Part shown: one piece after another, positions 48,090-56,683 of the stretch
Layout: each line of letters opens with the position of its first letter
How positions within the stretch are numbered: the stretch's first letter is position 1
Assembly: GCF_021173085.1 (NCBI RefSeq)
Contig: NZ_CP076413.1
Location: forward strand, 1,488,001 to 1,552,000
Direction of reading: 5' to 3'
Length of the DNA stretch: 64,000 nt
Source: Ralstonia wenshanensis
GTDB lineage: Bacteria > Pseudomonadota > Gammaproteobacteria > Burkholderiales > Burkholderiaceae
Notes under the pieces: model-generated
What the model was told of the DNA's origin: nothing
Seen by the model: the letters and a program-made list of their open reading frames with translations, nothing else
Database searches by the model: none
Made by a program: the position numbers and the translations under genes

Positions 48090-48299
48090 TCAGTCGATCA
48101 GCGCAAAGCGCGGCACCTGCCGGCCGTCGACTTCAACCATCTCATGGAACATCGTCGATGGGCGTGTCCAGATCGTGCCGTTGGCGGCGCGATAGACCGT
48201 CATCTTGATGGCGGGATCGGGTTCGTACGTGGCCTCGCACAGCCATTCGTATTCGCCGCCCTTGTAGTGGCGGTAGCGGCGCGTTGGCATGTTCTGCAT
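48090..48299 (-). CDS. DUF1653 domain protein
   Basis: 69 residues matching DUF1653 (about the size of the domain alone): RRYRHYKGGEYEWLCEATYEP, a MTVYRAANGTIWTRP strand and the terminal FHEMVEVDGRQVPRFALI. The family fold is small and beta-rich; function unknown. I chose the ATG at 48299; it is 7 bp after the zinc-ribbon gene, so the two are co-transcribed. A start at 48377 would overlap that gene by 71 bp. Confidence 0.85.
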   Translation of the reverse strand: MQNMPTRRYRHYKGGEYEWLCEATYEPDPAIKMTVYRAANGTIWTRPSTMFHEMVEVDGRQVPRFALID

Positions 48300-48306
48300 G
48301 GCGGCT

Positions 48307-48654
48307 TCAGTGTTGCGTGGGCTTGTCTTCTTCGTCGACGTAGGGCACGTGCTTGCCCTCTTGCGTCTGCGCGCCAAGCTTGGCGTCTTCCATGGCGTCC
48401 TGGTAGGCCAGCATGGCGGCGGCCACGGCTTCTGGTTCGCCGTTGAAGGAAATCACGCTTTCGCCGCAGTTCGGGCATTCGCCGCCGAAGATCGCGTGGA
48501 TGCCGGGCATGTCGCGCGGCTCCATCCCTTCGAATTCGGTAAAGGCGGTCTGGCAGGCGCCGCAGACGAGTTTTTCAGGGCGCAAGGCTTCCAGTCGGCT
48601 CCGCGCCTGGGACATGCGTTCGGCTTGCGTGCCGCGTCGTTTGGCTTCGCCCAT
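48307..48654 (-). CDS. Small protein with CxxC-CxxC zinc-ribbon-like core
   Basis: 115 residues. N-terminus MGEAKRRG is a common leader of small proteobacterial proteins; the core VCGACQTAFTEFEGM ... ECPNCGESVISF has two CxxC pairs likely to bind zinc. The C-terminal 45 residues are helical and acidic. GGAGAACC lies before the ATG at 48654. Function unknown; possibly nucleic-acid binding. Coupled to the DUF1653 gene downstream. Confidence 0.78.
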   Translation of the reverse strand: MGEAKRRGTQAERMSQARSRLEALRPEKLVCGACQTAFTEFEGMEPRDMPGIHAIFGGECPNCGESVISFNGEPEAVAAAMLAYQDAMEDAKLGAQTQEGKHVPYVDEEDKPTQH

Positions 48655-49011
48655 GGTGGTTCTCCTGTTCAGCAACGGTCGTTGAAGGCTGGATCATAGA
48701 ACGAAGACCGGTGCCTGTCGCGCACTTGACGGATTGCACACCAATTGAACAGGCGGGGATGTCCGCGAAGAGGCGGTGGCAATGACGCGCCGAGGCGAGG
48801 GCGGCCAAGCGAAAGAAAGGCGGATATTCAATGAATGGATTGAATTGAAGGTATAAGCAAATTCTGCTTTGGCAGATTATTTTCAGGGGAATTTTGTGTT
48901 GCGGTGGATCAATGAAGTTTTAATCATCAAGTGCAATGAAATCCACGATGCATAAGCTGATGTCTCCAGCATGGATTGTTGAATCTTCGTTAAAAGAATA
49001 AGGAGTTCGCC
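48655..49011. other. Intergenic region, AT-rich in its right half
   Basis: 357 bp between divergent genes. From about 48830 to 49005 it is much richer in A/T than the rest of the window and should contain the promoter of the 49012 lipoprotein gene, though I cannot fix boxes. No gene, repeat or strong hairpin seen. Confidence 0.4.
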
Positions 49012-49998
49012 ATGAAGACATTGCTGCAGACAACGCTGATCACTGCAATGGCAGCGGCTTTGGCCGCGTGCGGGGGCGGGGATGACGAAGGCGGTGTCGT
49101 TCCACCTGTGCCGCAGCAACCTTCCTCCATCCGGCTGGCGGACCCCGCCAACGGTTACCTGAACGCGCGGACCGCTGCTGCCTATACGTACTTTGGTTCC
49201 CGCGATACCTACAGCCTTTACGCGATCAGCCTCTTCTCCGTCATCGCAGCGGGCAGCCAGGCGGGCCCTGGGAACTTCTCATCCAACTGCTCGGGCGGAG
49301 GCACCGCATCTATTACATTCGACGATCGAGATGGGTCGGGCAGCATCTCGGCAGGCGATACCGCCAGCATGACGTTCGCGAATTGCCAGGAGAACGTTGA
49401 ACTTGCCGGCGCAACGTTATTGACGACGCTCAATGGCGGAATGTCATTTGTCATCAATGCGGCGTCGGGCCCGACGGCAAACCTGCAGGATTTTTCGTTT
49501 GTCGCGGCCGTCACCGCAAATAATCTGAGTGCGCAGGCAGGTACCGCCTCAATGACATTCAATGGAACCATGACGATTTCCAAATCGATTCCGCAGCCCG
49601 ACAGCACGCTCAAATACATTGCGACGTCCAATGACGTAACCGTGAACCGCAACATCAATGGCGTCCAGGATTCCATCATGCTGGCAGGCTGGCGTCTGGA
49701 TGATGCGCTTTCGCTGCTGACCTTTACCGATGAGGTGAAGCTTTCCGGCAACCTGAATTTCACAACGGCCTCGGGCAACGAAAACCTCCTGCTGACCACG
49801 ACGTCGCCGCTGGTCGTGGGCGCCTCGGGCGTACCGAGCGCCGGCTCCGTGGCGTTTGCCACCACACAGGATCAGGCGAGCGCATCCTTTGCCTCCACGG
49901 GCGATGTGGCGCTTGCGATCGACGCAGGGAAAACGGGTACGGTTTCCGCGACCCTTTCAACGACGATCAGCGCGCTGGAGAGCCTGTTCGGCAACTGA
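49012..49998 (+). CDS. Hypothetical secreted lipoprotein
   Basis: 328 residues. Signal peptide with lipobox LAAC (Cys about 20), followed by GGGDDEGG and a Pro-rich spacer. The rest is Ser/Thr/Ala/Gly-rich and predicted beta-structured, with repeated 'ASMTF' strands (TASMTFANC and TASMTFNG) and 'SGSISAGDTA'. Only two or three cysteines, possibly a disulfide (SNCSGGG and ANCQEN). No family recognised. AAGGAG lies 8 bp before the ATG. Exported and membrane-anchored; the AT-rich promoter suggests a separate unit. Confidence 0.8.
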   Translation: MKTLLQTTLITAMAAALAACGGGDDEGGVVPPVPQQPSSIRLADPANGYLNARTAAAYTYFGSRDTYSLYAISLFSVIAAGSQAGPGNFSSNCSGGGTASITFDDRDGSGSISAGDTASMTFANCQENVELAGATLLTTLNGGMSFVINAASGPTANLQDFSFVAAVTANNLSAQAGTASMTFNGTMTISKSIPQPDSTLKYIATSNDVTVNRNINGVQDSIMLAGWRLDDALSLLTFTDEVKLSGNLNFTTASGNENLLLTTTSPLVVGASGVPSAGSVAFATTQDQASASFASTGDVALAIDAGKTGTVSATLSTTISALESLFGN

Positions 49999-50009
49999 GC
50001 AGTGCAGCC

Positions 50010-50037
50010 TTGAGGGCGTCGTAACGGACGCCCTCAA
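50010..50037 (+). terminator. Perfect 11-bp hairpin after the lipoprotein gene
   Basis: TTGAGGGCGTC and GACGCCCTCAA around GTAACG. No T-run follows on the plus strand, so alone it would be a weak terminator; a better one lies 12 bp downstream. Confidence 0.5.
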
Positions 50038-50048
50038 AAGCGAGATGG

Positions 50049-50084
50049 AAACGGGCCCCGGTTGGCGACGGGGCCCGTTTTCTT
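50049..50084 (+). terminator. Rho-independent terminator of the lipoprotein gene
   Basis: AAACGGGCCCC and GGGGCCCGTTT form an 11-bp stem, followed by TCTT, 51 bp after the stop of the lipoprotein gene. Confidence 0.8.
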
Positions 50085-50148
50085 GCTGGCGCGGAGCATA
50101 TCGATATCGGCGTGACAATGGTCAAGCCATCCAGGAGGTTCCGGCTGG

Positions 50149-50154
50149 TATAGT
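50149..50154 (+). promoter_or_regulatory. Candidate -10 element of yjdM
   Basis: TATAGT in GGTATAGTG, 36 bp before the start codon. No convincing -35 hexamer at the right distance. Confidence 0.35.
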
Positions 50155-50189
50155 GCGGGCCCCAATTCAGCCGCTTTATGCCACTCGAC

Positions 50190-50528
50190 ATGTCCACGAT
50201 TCCCGCCTGTCCTCAATGTGCCTCTGAGAATACCTATCAGGACGGCGAACTCTATATCTGCCCGGATTGCGCGCACGAATGGAATCCGTCGGCACAGGAC
50301 GACGAGGATGAGACGGAGGTGGTCATCAAGGACGCCAACGGCAATCAACTGAATGCCGGCGACTCTGCAACGCTGGTGAAGGACCTGAAGCTCAAGGGCG
50401 GGGCGGGCACGCTCAAGGCGGGGACCAAGATCAAGAACATCCGGCTCGTGGCGGGCGACCATCCGATCGACTGCAAGATTGATGGTGTGAGCTATCTGCT
50501 GAAGCCGGAGTTTTTGAAGAAGGCTTAG
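50190..50528 (+). CDS. yjdM: YjdM/PhnA family zinc-ribbon protein
   Basis: 112 residues, close to E. coli YjdM (formerly PhnA). N-terminal zinc ribbon CPQCASENTYQDGELYICPDC, then the conserved VIKDANGNQLNAGDSATLVKDLK and GTKIKNIRLV / IDCKIDGVSY blocks. Despite its old name it is not a phosphonoacetate hydrolase; its role is unclear. I chose the second ATG (50190), giving the family start MSTIPACPQC; an ATG at 50178 would add four residues. Single gene. Confidence 0.92.
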   Translation: MSTIPACPQCASENTYQDGELYICPDCAHEWNPSAQDDEDETEVVIKDANGNQLNAGDSATLVKDLKLKGGAGTLKAGTKIKNIRLVAGDHPIDCKIDGVSYLLKPEFLKKA

Positions 50529-50666
50529 TGGAGGGTGTTGGATCGAGACCGGCGGATGCTGGTCGGTCCAACATTTAACATAATGCAAATTATGAGAAAC
50601 AAAGATGGCGCGCACTGGACCGATCAGACGATAGCCGACCGACCCAGCGGCGCGCATCTCGCTCTG

Positions 50667-51878
50667 TCACTCCGCCATTGCCGGCACCACCTCAACACGC
50701 TTCGGCACGCCCGTCACGATGGTCGCGACGGCAATCGCCAGCACCACAGCGGCGCCGATGAACACACCGGCCGCGCCGTTCGCGTCGAACACCACGCCGC
50801 CGGCTGCTGCACCGGTTGCAATCGCGAGTTGCACGGCGGCGACGATCAGGCCACCCGCGCTTTCGGCTTCGTCGGGCACGGTGCGCGTGACCCATGTCGA
50901 CCACGCCACCGGCACGCCGCCAAACGCCATGCCCCACAAGGCGATCAGCACGGCGTCGATGACGGGCGCGCGCCCCAGCGCCACGAGTGCGATGCCGAGC
51001 ACCACCATCAGCGCCGGCATTGCAATCAGCATTGGGCGCAGCCGGTGTTCCAGCACGCGGCCTGCGAGCGATGTGCCTACAAAGTTGGCAATGCCATAGC
51101 CCAGCAGGATTGCCGATAGCCCGTTCACGCCAACGCCCGCCACCTGCTCCAGGAACGGCCGCAGGTACGTAAAGAACGCGAAGTGCCCGGTGAACACGAG
51201 GATCGTGGCGAACATCCCGATGCCGACGGATGGGCGACGCAGCACGTCGACGAGCGTGCGCAGGCGCGTCGTGCCGCTTGGCGCCATCGAGGGCAGCGTC
51301 GCCACCTGCGAGACGAACGCAACCACGCCAAGCCCGGCCGCGGCCAGGAACACGTTGCGCCAGCCGATCAGATGGCCGAAGTAGCTGCCCAGGGGCGCGG
51401 CAGCAATCGTGGCGACGGCCACGCCGCTGAAGATGATCGACAGCGCCCGCGGCACCAGCGCTGCAGGCACGAGGCGCATTGCGGTAGCGGTGGCCATGGT
51501 CCAGAAGCCGCCCAGCGCAATGCCTAGCACCACGCGACCGATCAGGATCGTCGTCAGGTTGGTCGCAAACGCTACTGCAAGGTTGGATGTCACGAGCAGC
51601 ACCGAAAACGCCAGCAGCACGCGCCGACGGTCGATGGAGCGCGTGACGGCGGCGGTCAGCAAGCTGGTGACGAGCGCAACCGTTGCGGTGGCCGTGACGG
51701 CCTGCCCTGCCACGCCTTCGGTCACGCCCTGGCTTTCCGCCATGGGCGTCAGCAGGCTTGCGGGCAGGAATTCGGCCGTGACGAGCCCGAACACGCCCAG
51801 CGCCATCGCAAGGACAGCGCCCCAGGCGGGTTCACGCGGGGCCGCGATTGAAGCGGCCGTGGAGATTCCGGGATTCAT
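50667..51878 (-). CDS. MFS transporter, AraJ/YdhP-like
   Basis: 403 residues, 12 predicted membrane helices. LGVFGLVTAEFLPASLLTPMA (helix 1), motif A-like TRSIDRRRVL between helices 2 and 3, VVLGIALGGFWTMATATAMRL, and GGVPVAWSTWVTRTVPDEAE are typical of the drug:H+ antiporter-1 subgroup related to AraJ and YdhP. It likely exports a drug or sugar-like compound. The start at 51878 excludes a 34-residue extension into the operator. It is divergent from the AraC gene, which probably regulates it. Confidence 0.9.
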   Translation of the reverse strand: MNPGISTAASIAAPREPAWGAVLAMALGVFGLVTAEFLPASLLTPMAESQGVTEGVAGQAVTATATVALVTSLLTAAVTRSIDRRRVLLAFSVLLVTSNLAVAFATNLTTILIGRVVLGIALGGFWTMATATAMRLVPAALVPRALSIIFSGVAVATIAAAPLGSYFGHLIGWRNVFLAAAGLGVVAFVSQVATLPSMAPSGTTRLRTLVDVLRRPSVGIGMFATILVFTGHFAFFTYLRPFLEQVAGVGVNGLSAILLGYGIANFVGTSLAGRVLEHRLRPMLIAMPALMVVLGIALVALGRAPVIDAVLIALWGMAFGGVPVAWSTWVTRTVPDEAESAGGLIVAAVQLAIATGAAAGGVVFDANGAAGVFIGAAVVLAIAVATIVTGVPKRVEVVPAMAE

Positions 51879-51941
51879 GCGTCGTTCCGTGGAAAGGATC
51901 AGGGAAAGTACCAATAAGACCGCATGGTAGGGCCCGTTAAT

Positions 51942-51987
51942 CGGACGGTCTATGACATACAATCCGGTCTTGTTGATCAATCGTCCG
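51942..51987. promoter_or_regulatory. Candidate operator between MFS and AraC genes
   Basis: CGGACG (51942-51947) and CGTCCG (51982-51987) form an inverted pair around ATCCGGTCTTG and the palindrome TTGATCAA (51973-51980), in the 119-bp gap between divergent genes. Prediction only. Confidence 0.35.
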
Positions 51988-51997
51988 GACTTTCGAC

Positions 51998-52963
51998 ATG
52001 CTCACTCCCCTGCCCGACGTGCACGACCTTGTCAGCGAGCTGCTACTGGGCATGCGGCTGAGCGGTGTCCAGTACCGCCGTATCCACGTGGCGCGGCCCT
52101 TCGGGCTGAGCTTTGGTGAGGCGCCAGGGCGTGCGCAGTTCCACTTCGTGGGGCGCGGGCCCGTGTTGCTGCGCGACGCGTCGGGCGCAACCATGCAACT
52201 TGAGGCTGGTGATGCGGTGTTGCTGCCCCAGGGCACCCCACACGCGTTGCTGTCCGATCCGGATGCGCCTTGCCGCGAGATCGCCGGTTTTGAAGCCGCG
52301 AAGATCTGCGAGACGGTGGCGTCGGTGGGTGCCGGTACGGAAGCGGCCCCGGGCGATGCGCTCATTTTCAGCGCGTGCATGGAGCTGGATCTGGGCGGCA
52401 TGCAGCCCTTGGTGGGCACGATGCCGGAGTTCATGCACGTCGGCACCCTGCTCGCGCGCTACCCGGAAATCCGCCCGATGCTCGATGCGATGGAGCGCGA
52501 ATCGTGCTCCGAGCGCGCAGGCTTTGCCGGCATCCTCGCGCGGCTGGCGGACGTGGTGGCGGCCTTCATTGTGCGCGGCTGGGTGGAATGCGGTTGCGGC
52601 GACGCGACGGGCTGGGTGCAGGCGCTACGCGAGCCGAAACTCGGTCGTGCGATCGTCGCGCTGCATCGTGACCCGGGGCGCAACTGGAGCGTCGCGGAGC
52701 TGGCAGCGCAAGCGGGTGTCTCGCGCTCGGTGTTTGCCGAGCGCTTTCTTGCAGCGACCGGAATGACGCCCGTGCGCTATCTGACCGAGCTTCGAATGCG
52801 TCTCGCCGCGCAATGGATCACGCGCGACCGCGAGGCAATCGAAGCCGTCGCGTACCGGCTCGGCTACGGGTCGCTCGCCGCGTTTAGCCGTGCATTCAAA
52901 CGCGTCGTTGGGCGACCGCCGGGGGCGATGCGCACGGAAGGCGCCGAACTTGGGGCGCGATGA
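51998..52963 (+). CDS. AraC-family transcriptional regulator with cupin-like sensor
   Basis: 321 residues. The N-terminal 200 residues are the AraC-type cupin_6 sensor (RPFGLSFGEAPGRAQFHFV, LEAGDAVLLPQGTPHAL). The C-terminal 100 residues hold two helix-turn-helix motifs (WSVAELAAQAGVSRSVFAERF and EAIEAVAYRLGYGSLAAFSRAFKRVVGRPPGA), the second with the AraC signature. Divergent from the MFS exporter and ends exactly where the next LysR gene ends. It is most likely the exporter's regulator. No clear ribosome site before the ATG. Confidence 0.9.
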   Translation: MLTPLPDVHDLVSELLLGMRLSGVQYRRIHVARPFGLSFGEAPGRAQFHFVGRGPVLLRDASGATMQLEAGDAVLLPQGTPHALLSDPDAPCREIAGFEAAKICETVASVGAGTEAAPGDALIFSACMELDLGGMQPLVGTMPEFMHVGTLLARYPEIRPMLDAMERESCSERAGFAGILARLADVVAAFIVRGWVECGCGDATGWVQALREPKLGRAIVALHRDPGRNWSVAELAAQAGVSRSVFAERFLAATGMTPVRYLTELRMRLAAQWITRDREAIEAVAYRLGYGSLAAFSRAFKRVVGRPPGAMRTEGAELGAR

Positions 52964-53881
52964 TCAGCGCTGGCGATAGTGCTGAGCCGCGTGCCGGATC
53001 TCTTTGCTGAATTCGGCACACACATGCGTCATCAGGTCCGCCGACCGATAGACCATGTAGACATTGAAATCCGGCAGCTCATCTTCCACCGGCAAGGTTT
53101 CGAGCGAGCCCGGCACCATGCGCAGCGGCCCGCCGGTGTCGCTGAAGACTAACTCCGACCACATGCTGACGACATCCGTCTTTGTGGCCAATTGCAGCCC
53201 CAGCAGATTCGACGCGCTTTGCACGATCCGGCGCGGGATGTCGAGACGATGCAACCGCATCAGACTCACCATCGGGCTGCCCGGATCCTCCAGCGGGTCG
53301 AGCACCAGCCAGTCGGCATCCAGCAGCGGGCGTAGCCGGCGCACGCGGCGCAACGGATGGCCCGGGCGCACCGCCAGGCGCATCGGCACTGAAAACAGCG
53401 GCTCCCACTGAAAACTGCCCGTGCCGGGGCCGCTGTTGCTGGAGATCAAGCCGATATCGAGGCGCCCCTCTCGCAGCCCTTCCAGGATCTGCTGCGGACG
53501 CTGTTCGAAGCCGCGTAGCGCGACGTTGGGAAAGCGCTTGCGCAATGCCGCCATCGCATCTGGCAGCGGCCCGCTCGACGCCACGGCGGTAAAGCCGATG
53601 TTGAGTTCCGCCTCCGCATGGCCACGAATGGCTTCGATGTCTTCCAGCGCGTGACGCAGTTCCTGCTCGACCACACTCGCGCGCTTGACCAGCGCCATGC
53701 CATATGAGGTCAGGCTCACGCCGCGCACCGAACGCGACAGCAGCGTGACGCCAAGCTCCCGTTCCAGTTCCGCAATCGCCTTCGACAGCGCCGGCTGCGA
53801 GATGTGCAGCCCGCGAGACGCTTCGTGGATGCTGCCGTGCTGTGCCACGGCCAGCAGGATGCGCAATTGGTGCAGCTTCAC
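52964..53881 (-). CDS. LysR-family transcriptional regulator (GbpR/CbbR-like subgroup)
   Basis: 305 residues. Winged helix KLHQLRILLAVAQHGSIHEASRGLHISQPALSKAIAELERELG, then the effector domain (ELNIGFTAVASSGPLPDAM ...). The start was decided by the ribosome site: GGGGAGGAG lies 4 bp before a GTG at 53881 (revealed as cac on the plus strand), giving MKLHQLRILL. An ATG at 53896 and a GTG at 53908 lack ribosome sites. It is divergent from the MHS transporter gene and probably controls the MHS-M20-amidase run. Confidence 0.87.
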   Translation of the reverse strand: MKLHQLRILLAVAQHGSIHEASRGLHISQPALSKAIAELERELGVTLLSRSVRGVSLTSYGMALVKRASVVEQELRHALEDIEAIRGHAEAELNIGFTAVASSGPLPDAMAALRKRFPNVALRGFEQRPQQILEGLREGRLDIGLISSNSGPGTGSFQWEPLFSVPMRLAVRPGHPLRRVRRLRPLLDADWLVLDPLEDPGSPMVSLMRLHRLDIPRRIVQSASNLLGLQLATKTDVVSMWSELVFSDTGGPLRMVPGSLETLPVEDELPDFNVYMVYRSADLMTHVCAEFSKEIRHAAQHYRQR

Positions 53882-54115
53882 GTCGCTCCTCCCCATCGTT
53901 GGGCGCACTGCCCGGCATTCGGTACGTCACCCGACATCGCCCCAATGATTCGCGGGCTTTCCCCGATAGCGGATGCAGGCCGGTTATGACGGCGATTCTA
54001 TTTGGTTATCGGGATGAATATTTACGATTTTTTCCGGACGGCGGCTTGGCGGAATACTGCAAGCGCCCAAGGGTTCGCAGAAGCCCTCTCGCCAATACCC
54101 CGGATGGAGATCCAC

Positions 54116-55417
54116 ATGAATGACGCCACCCTGCAGCCGCCGTTGCCCGCCACGCTCGCGGCCGCGCCCAAGCCTGTCGGCCAGGCACGCCTGATCGCCG
54201 CATGCTCGATCGGCAATGCGCTGGAGATGTACGACTTCACGGTCTACAGCTTCTTCGCGCTGATGATCGGCAAGCTGTTCTTTCCGTCCGACAGCGCGTA
54301 TGGCTCGCTGCTGCTGGCAGTGGCGACGTTCGGCATCGGCTTTGTGATGCGCCCGCTCGGCGGCTTTGTGATCGGCAACTATGCGGACCGCCACGGACGC
54401 AAGGCCGCGATGACGCTGACGATCGGGCTGATGGTCGTCGGCACGCTGTGCCTGGCGGTTGCGCCCACATACGCCACTGCCGGCCTGCTCGGCCCGCTGG
54501 TGATTCTGGCCGGGCGGTTGCTGCAGGGCTTTTCGCTGGGCGGCGAAATCGGTGCATCGACCGCGATGCTGATGGAATCCGGCGGTATTCGCGGGCGCGG
54601 CTTTCGCGTGAGCTGGCAGTTGGGCAGCCAGGGCCTCGCAGCGCTGTGCGGCGCGCTGACTGCGGCCATTCTGTACGGCAGCCTGTCGCCGGAAGCGCTG
54701 CAGAGCTGGGGCTGGCGTGTGCCGTTCTTCCTCGGCTTGCTGATCGCGCCGGTGGGCCTGTATATCCGCTCGCACCTGGATGAAACGCACACCGCCGAAG
54801 CGCATGCACCGAGCCCGCTCAGCACCCTGTTCCGCGACCACGGCGGGCTGGTCATCAAGGGCGTGCTCACGATCATCGGCGGGACGGTCGGCACGTATCT
54901 GGTGATCTATTTCATGCCGACCTACATGATCCGCGAGCTGCATCTGCCGCCTTCGCTGTCGTTGCTTGCCGGCTGCGTGACGGGGCTGACAAGCTTTGGC
55001 GCATCGCTACTTTCGGGTTGGCTGGCGGATCGCCTGCCACGCCGCAAGCCGCTGGTGGTGGGCGCAACGCTGGTCACCGTGGTGGCGCTCTATCCAGCCT
55101 TCTGGCTGATGACGCATTACCCGAGCGTGCCGCTGGTGCTGGCGCTGTCTGCGCTGCTGACCGGCACGTTGTACCTGGGCACCACGCCCATGCTGCTCAT
55201 GATGATGGAGCTGCTGCCCATCAAGGTGCGCGCCAGTGGCCTGTCGGTCATCTACGCGATTGGCGTGACGGTGTTTGGCGGTTCGTGCCAGTTTGTCGTG
55301 ACGTGGCTGCTGGCCCGCACCGGCAATCCGCTCTCCCCTGCCTTTTACATGATGGCGTGCAGCGCCATCACGCTGCTGACCGTGCTGAGCCTGCGCGAAG
55401 CGCGCGAAACCCACTGA
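54116..55417 (+). CDS. MHS-family metabolite:proton symporter (ProP/CitA/ShiA type)
   Basis: 433 residues, 12 helices. SIGNALEMYDFTVYSFFALMI (helix 1), GNYADRHGRKAAM (motif A), LQGFSLGGEIGASTAMLME (the GEIG motif of the MHS group), then GWRVPFFLGLLIAPVGLYIR. These symporters import carboxylates, amino acids, osmolytes and aromatic acids. The ATG at 54116 has GGAG 6-8 bp upstream; earlier starts at 54104 and 54002 lack it. The M20 hydrolase follows after 34 bp. Confidence 0.9.
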   Translation: MNDATLQPPLPATLAAAPKPVGQARLIAACSIGNALEMYDFTVYSFFALMIGKLFFPSDSAYGSLLLAVATFGIGFVMRPLGGFVIGNYADRHGRKAAMTLTIGLMVVGTLCLAVAPTYATAGLLGPLVILAGRLLQGFSLGGEIGASTAMLMESGGIRGRGFRVSWQLGSQGLAALCGALTAAILYGSLSPEALQSWGWRVPFFLGLLIAPVGLYIRSHLDETHTAEAHAPSPLSTLFRDHGGLVIKGVLTIIGGTVGTYLVIYFMPTYMIRELHLPPSLSLLAGCVTGLTSFGASLLSGWLADRLPRRKPLVVGATLVTVVALYPAFWLMTHYPSVPLVLALSALLTGTLYLGTTPMLLMMMELLPIKVRASGLSVIYAIGVTVFGGSCQFVVTWLLARTGNPLSPAFYMMACSAITLLTVLSLREARETH

Positions 55418-55451
55418 ACCCGATTCCTACCGCCCACCCCGGAGCCCCGAC

Positions 55452-56663
55452 ATGACCAAAGCCCCCACGCTCACGCCGTTCCAACTGTTGCCGCATCTGC
55501 TGCCGCCCGTCCACATCGATGCGGAAACGTTCGTCAATATCCGCCGCCAGATTCACGCGCAACCTGAACTCGGTTTCGAGGTGGGCGCCACCAGCACGTT
55601 GGTGGCCGATCTGCTCAAAAGCTGGGGCTACGAGGTCCACACCGGCATCGGCAAGAGCGGCGTGGTGGGCCAGTTGAAGCTCGGCAGCGGCACGCGCCGT
55701 CTCGGCATTCGTGCAGACATGGACGCCCTGCCCATCGTTGAAGCAACCGGTCTGCCTTACGCCAGCCGCAACCACGGCAAGATGCACGCGTGCGGCCACG
55801 ACGGGCACACCGCCATCCTGCTCGCCGCGGCCAAGGCATTGGCCGAGAGCCGCGATTTTGACGGCACGCTGAACCTCATCTTCCAGCCCGATGAGGAAAA
55901 CCTGTGCGGTGCGCGCGCCATGATCGAAGACGGCCTCTTCGAGCGCTTCCCGTGCGATGCCGTCTATGCCTTGCACAACATGCCGGGTGTGCCGGCCGGT
56001 AGCTTCCGCGTGCTGCCGGGGCCGGTGAGCCTGTCTTCCGACGTGGCCGACGTCACCATCAAGGGCATGGGCGGACACGGCGCGATGCCGCATCGCGCGC
56101 GGGATCCGATTGCCGCATCGGCCGCCATCATCACCGCCTTGCAGACCGTGGTCGCACGCAACGTCGCACCCGATGACACGGCGGTGGTGTCGGTCGGTTT
56201 CATTCGCGGCGGGGCAACGCACAACGTGATTCCGGAATCGGTGACGATCGGCCTGAATGTGCGCGCGGCGCGGCCCGAGACGCGTGCGCTGGTGGAAATG
56301 CGCATTCGCGAGATCGTCAGCCTGACCGCACAAGCCCATGGCGTCGAGGCGCAGATCGACTATCGTCAATTGACGCCGCCCATGGTCAACACCGAGGTCG
56401 AGACGCAACTGGCGCAGCAGGTGTGCACCGAACTGCTGGGCGCGGCCAACGTCGTCACGCAGGCGCCCAAGGGGCTCAACGGCAGCGAAGACTTTGCCTG
56501 GATGCTCAATGAAGTGCCGGGCTGCTACCTCATCCTCGGCAATGGCGAAGGTGAGTTCGGCGGCTGCATGGTGCACAACCCTGGGTACGACTTCAACGAC
56601 CAGGTGCTGCCGTTGGGCGCGGCCGCCTGGGTGCGACTGGCACAGACCTACCTGACCGCGTGA
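55452..56663 (+). CDS. M20-family amidohydrolase (hippurate hydrolase/IAA-amino acid hydrolase type)
   Basis: 403 residues, M20D group. Metal ligands: C114 and H116 in MHACGHDGH, E148/E149 in QPDEENLCGA, H175 in YALHNMPG and a C-terminal His in CMVHNPGYDFND. VTIKGMGGHGAMPH is the lid-domain signature. Such enzymes split N-acyl amino acids, for example hippurate to benzoate and glycine; the exact substrate is unknown. The transporter is 34 bp upstream and an amidase 20 bp downstream, so this is a transport-and-hydrolysis operon. Confidence 0.9.
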   Translation: MTKAPTLTPFQLLPHLLPPVHIDAETFVNIRRQIHAQPELGFEVGATSTLVADLLKSWGYEVHTGIGKSGVVGQLKLGSGTRRLGIRADMDALPIVEATGLPYASRNHGKMHACGHDGHTAILLAAAKALAESRDFDGTLNLIFQPDEENLCGARAMIEDGLFERFPCDAVYALHNMPGVPAGSFRVLPGPVSLSSDVADVTIKGMGGHGAMPHRARDPIAASAAIITALQTVVARNVAPDDTAVVSVGFIRGGATHNVIPESVTIGLNVRAARPETRALVEMRIREIVSLTAQAHGVEAQIDYRQLTPPMVNTEVETQLAQQVCTELLGAANVVTQAPKGLNGSEDFAWMLNEVPGCYLILGNGEGEFGGCMVHNPGYDFNDQVLPLGAAAWVRLAQTYLTA

Positions 56664-56683
56664 AGTGAACTTCGAGTCAAGCA

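Noticed and set aside
53962-54013. Inverted pair CCCGATA ... TATCGGG between the LysR and MHS genes
   Set aside because: The halves are 38 bp apart and only 7 bp long; this could easily be chance, so I do not list it as an operator.
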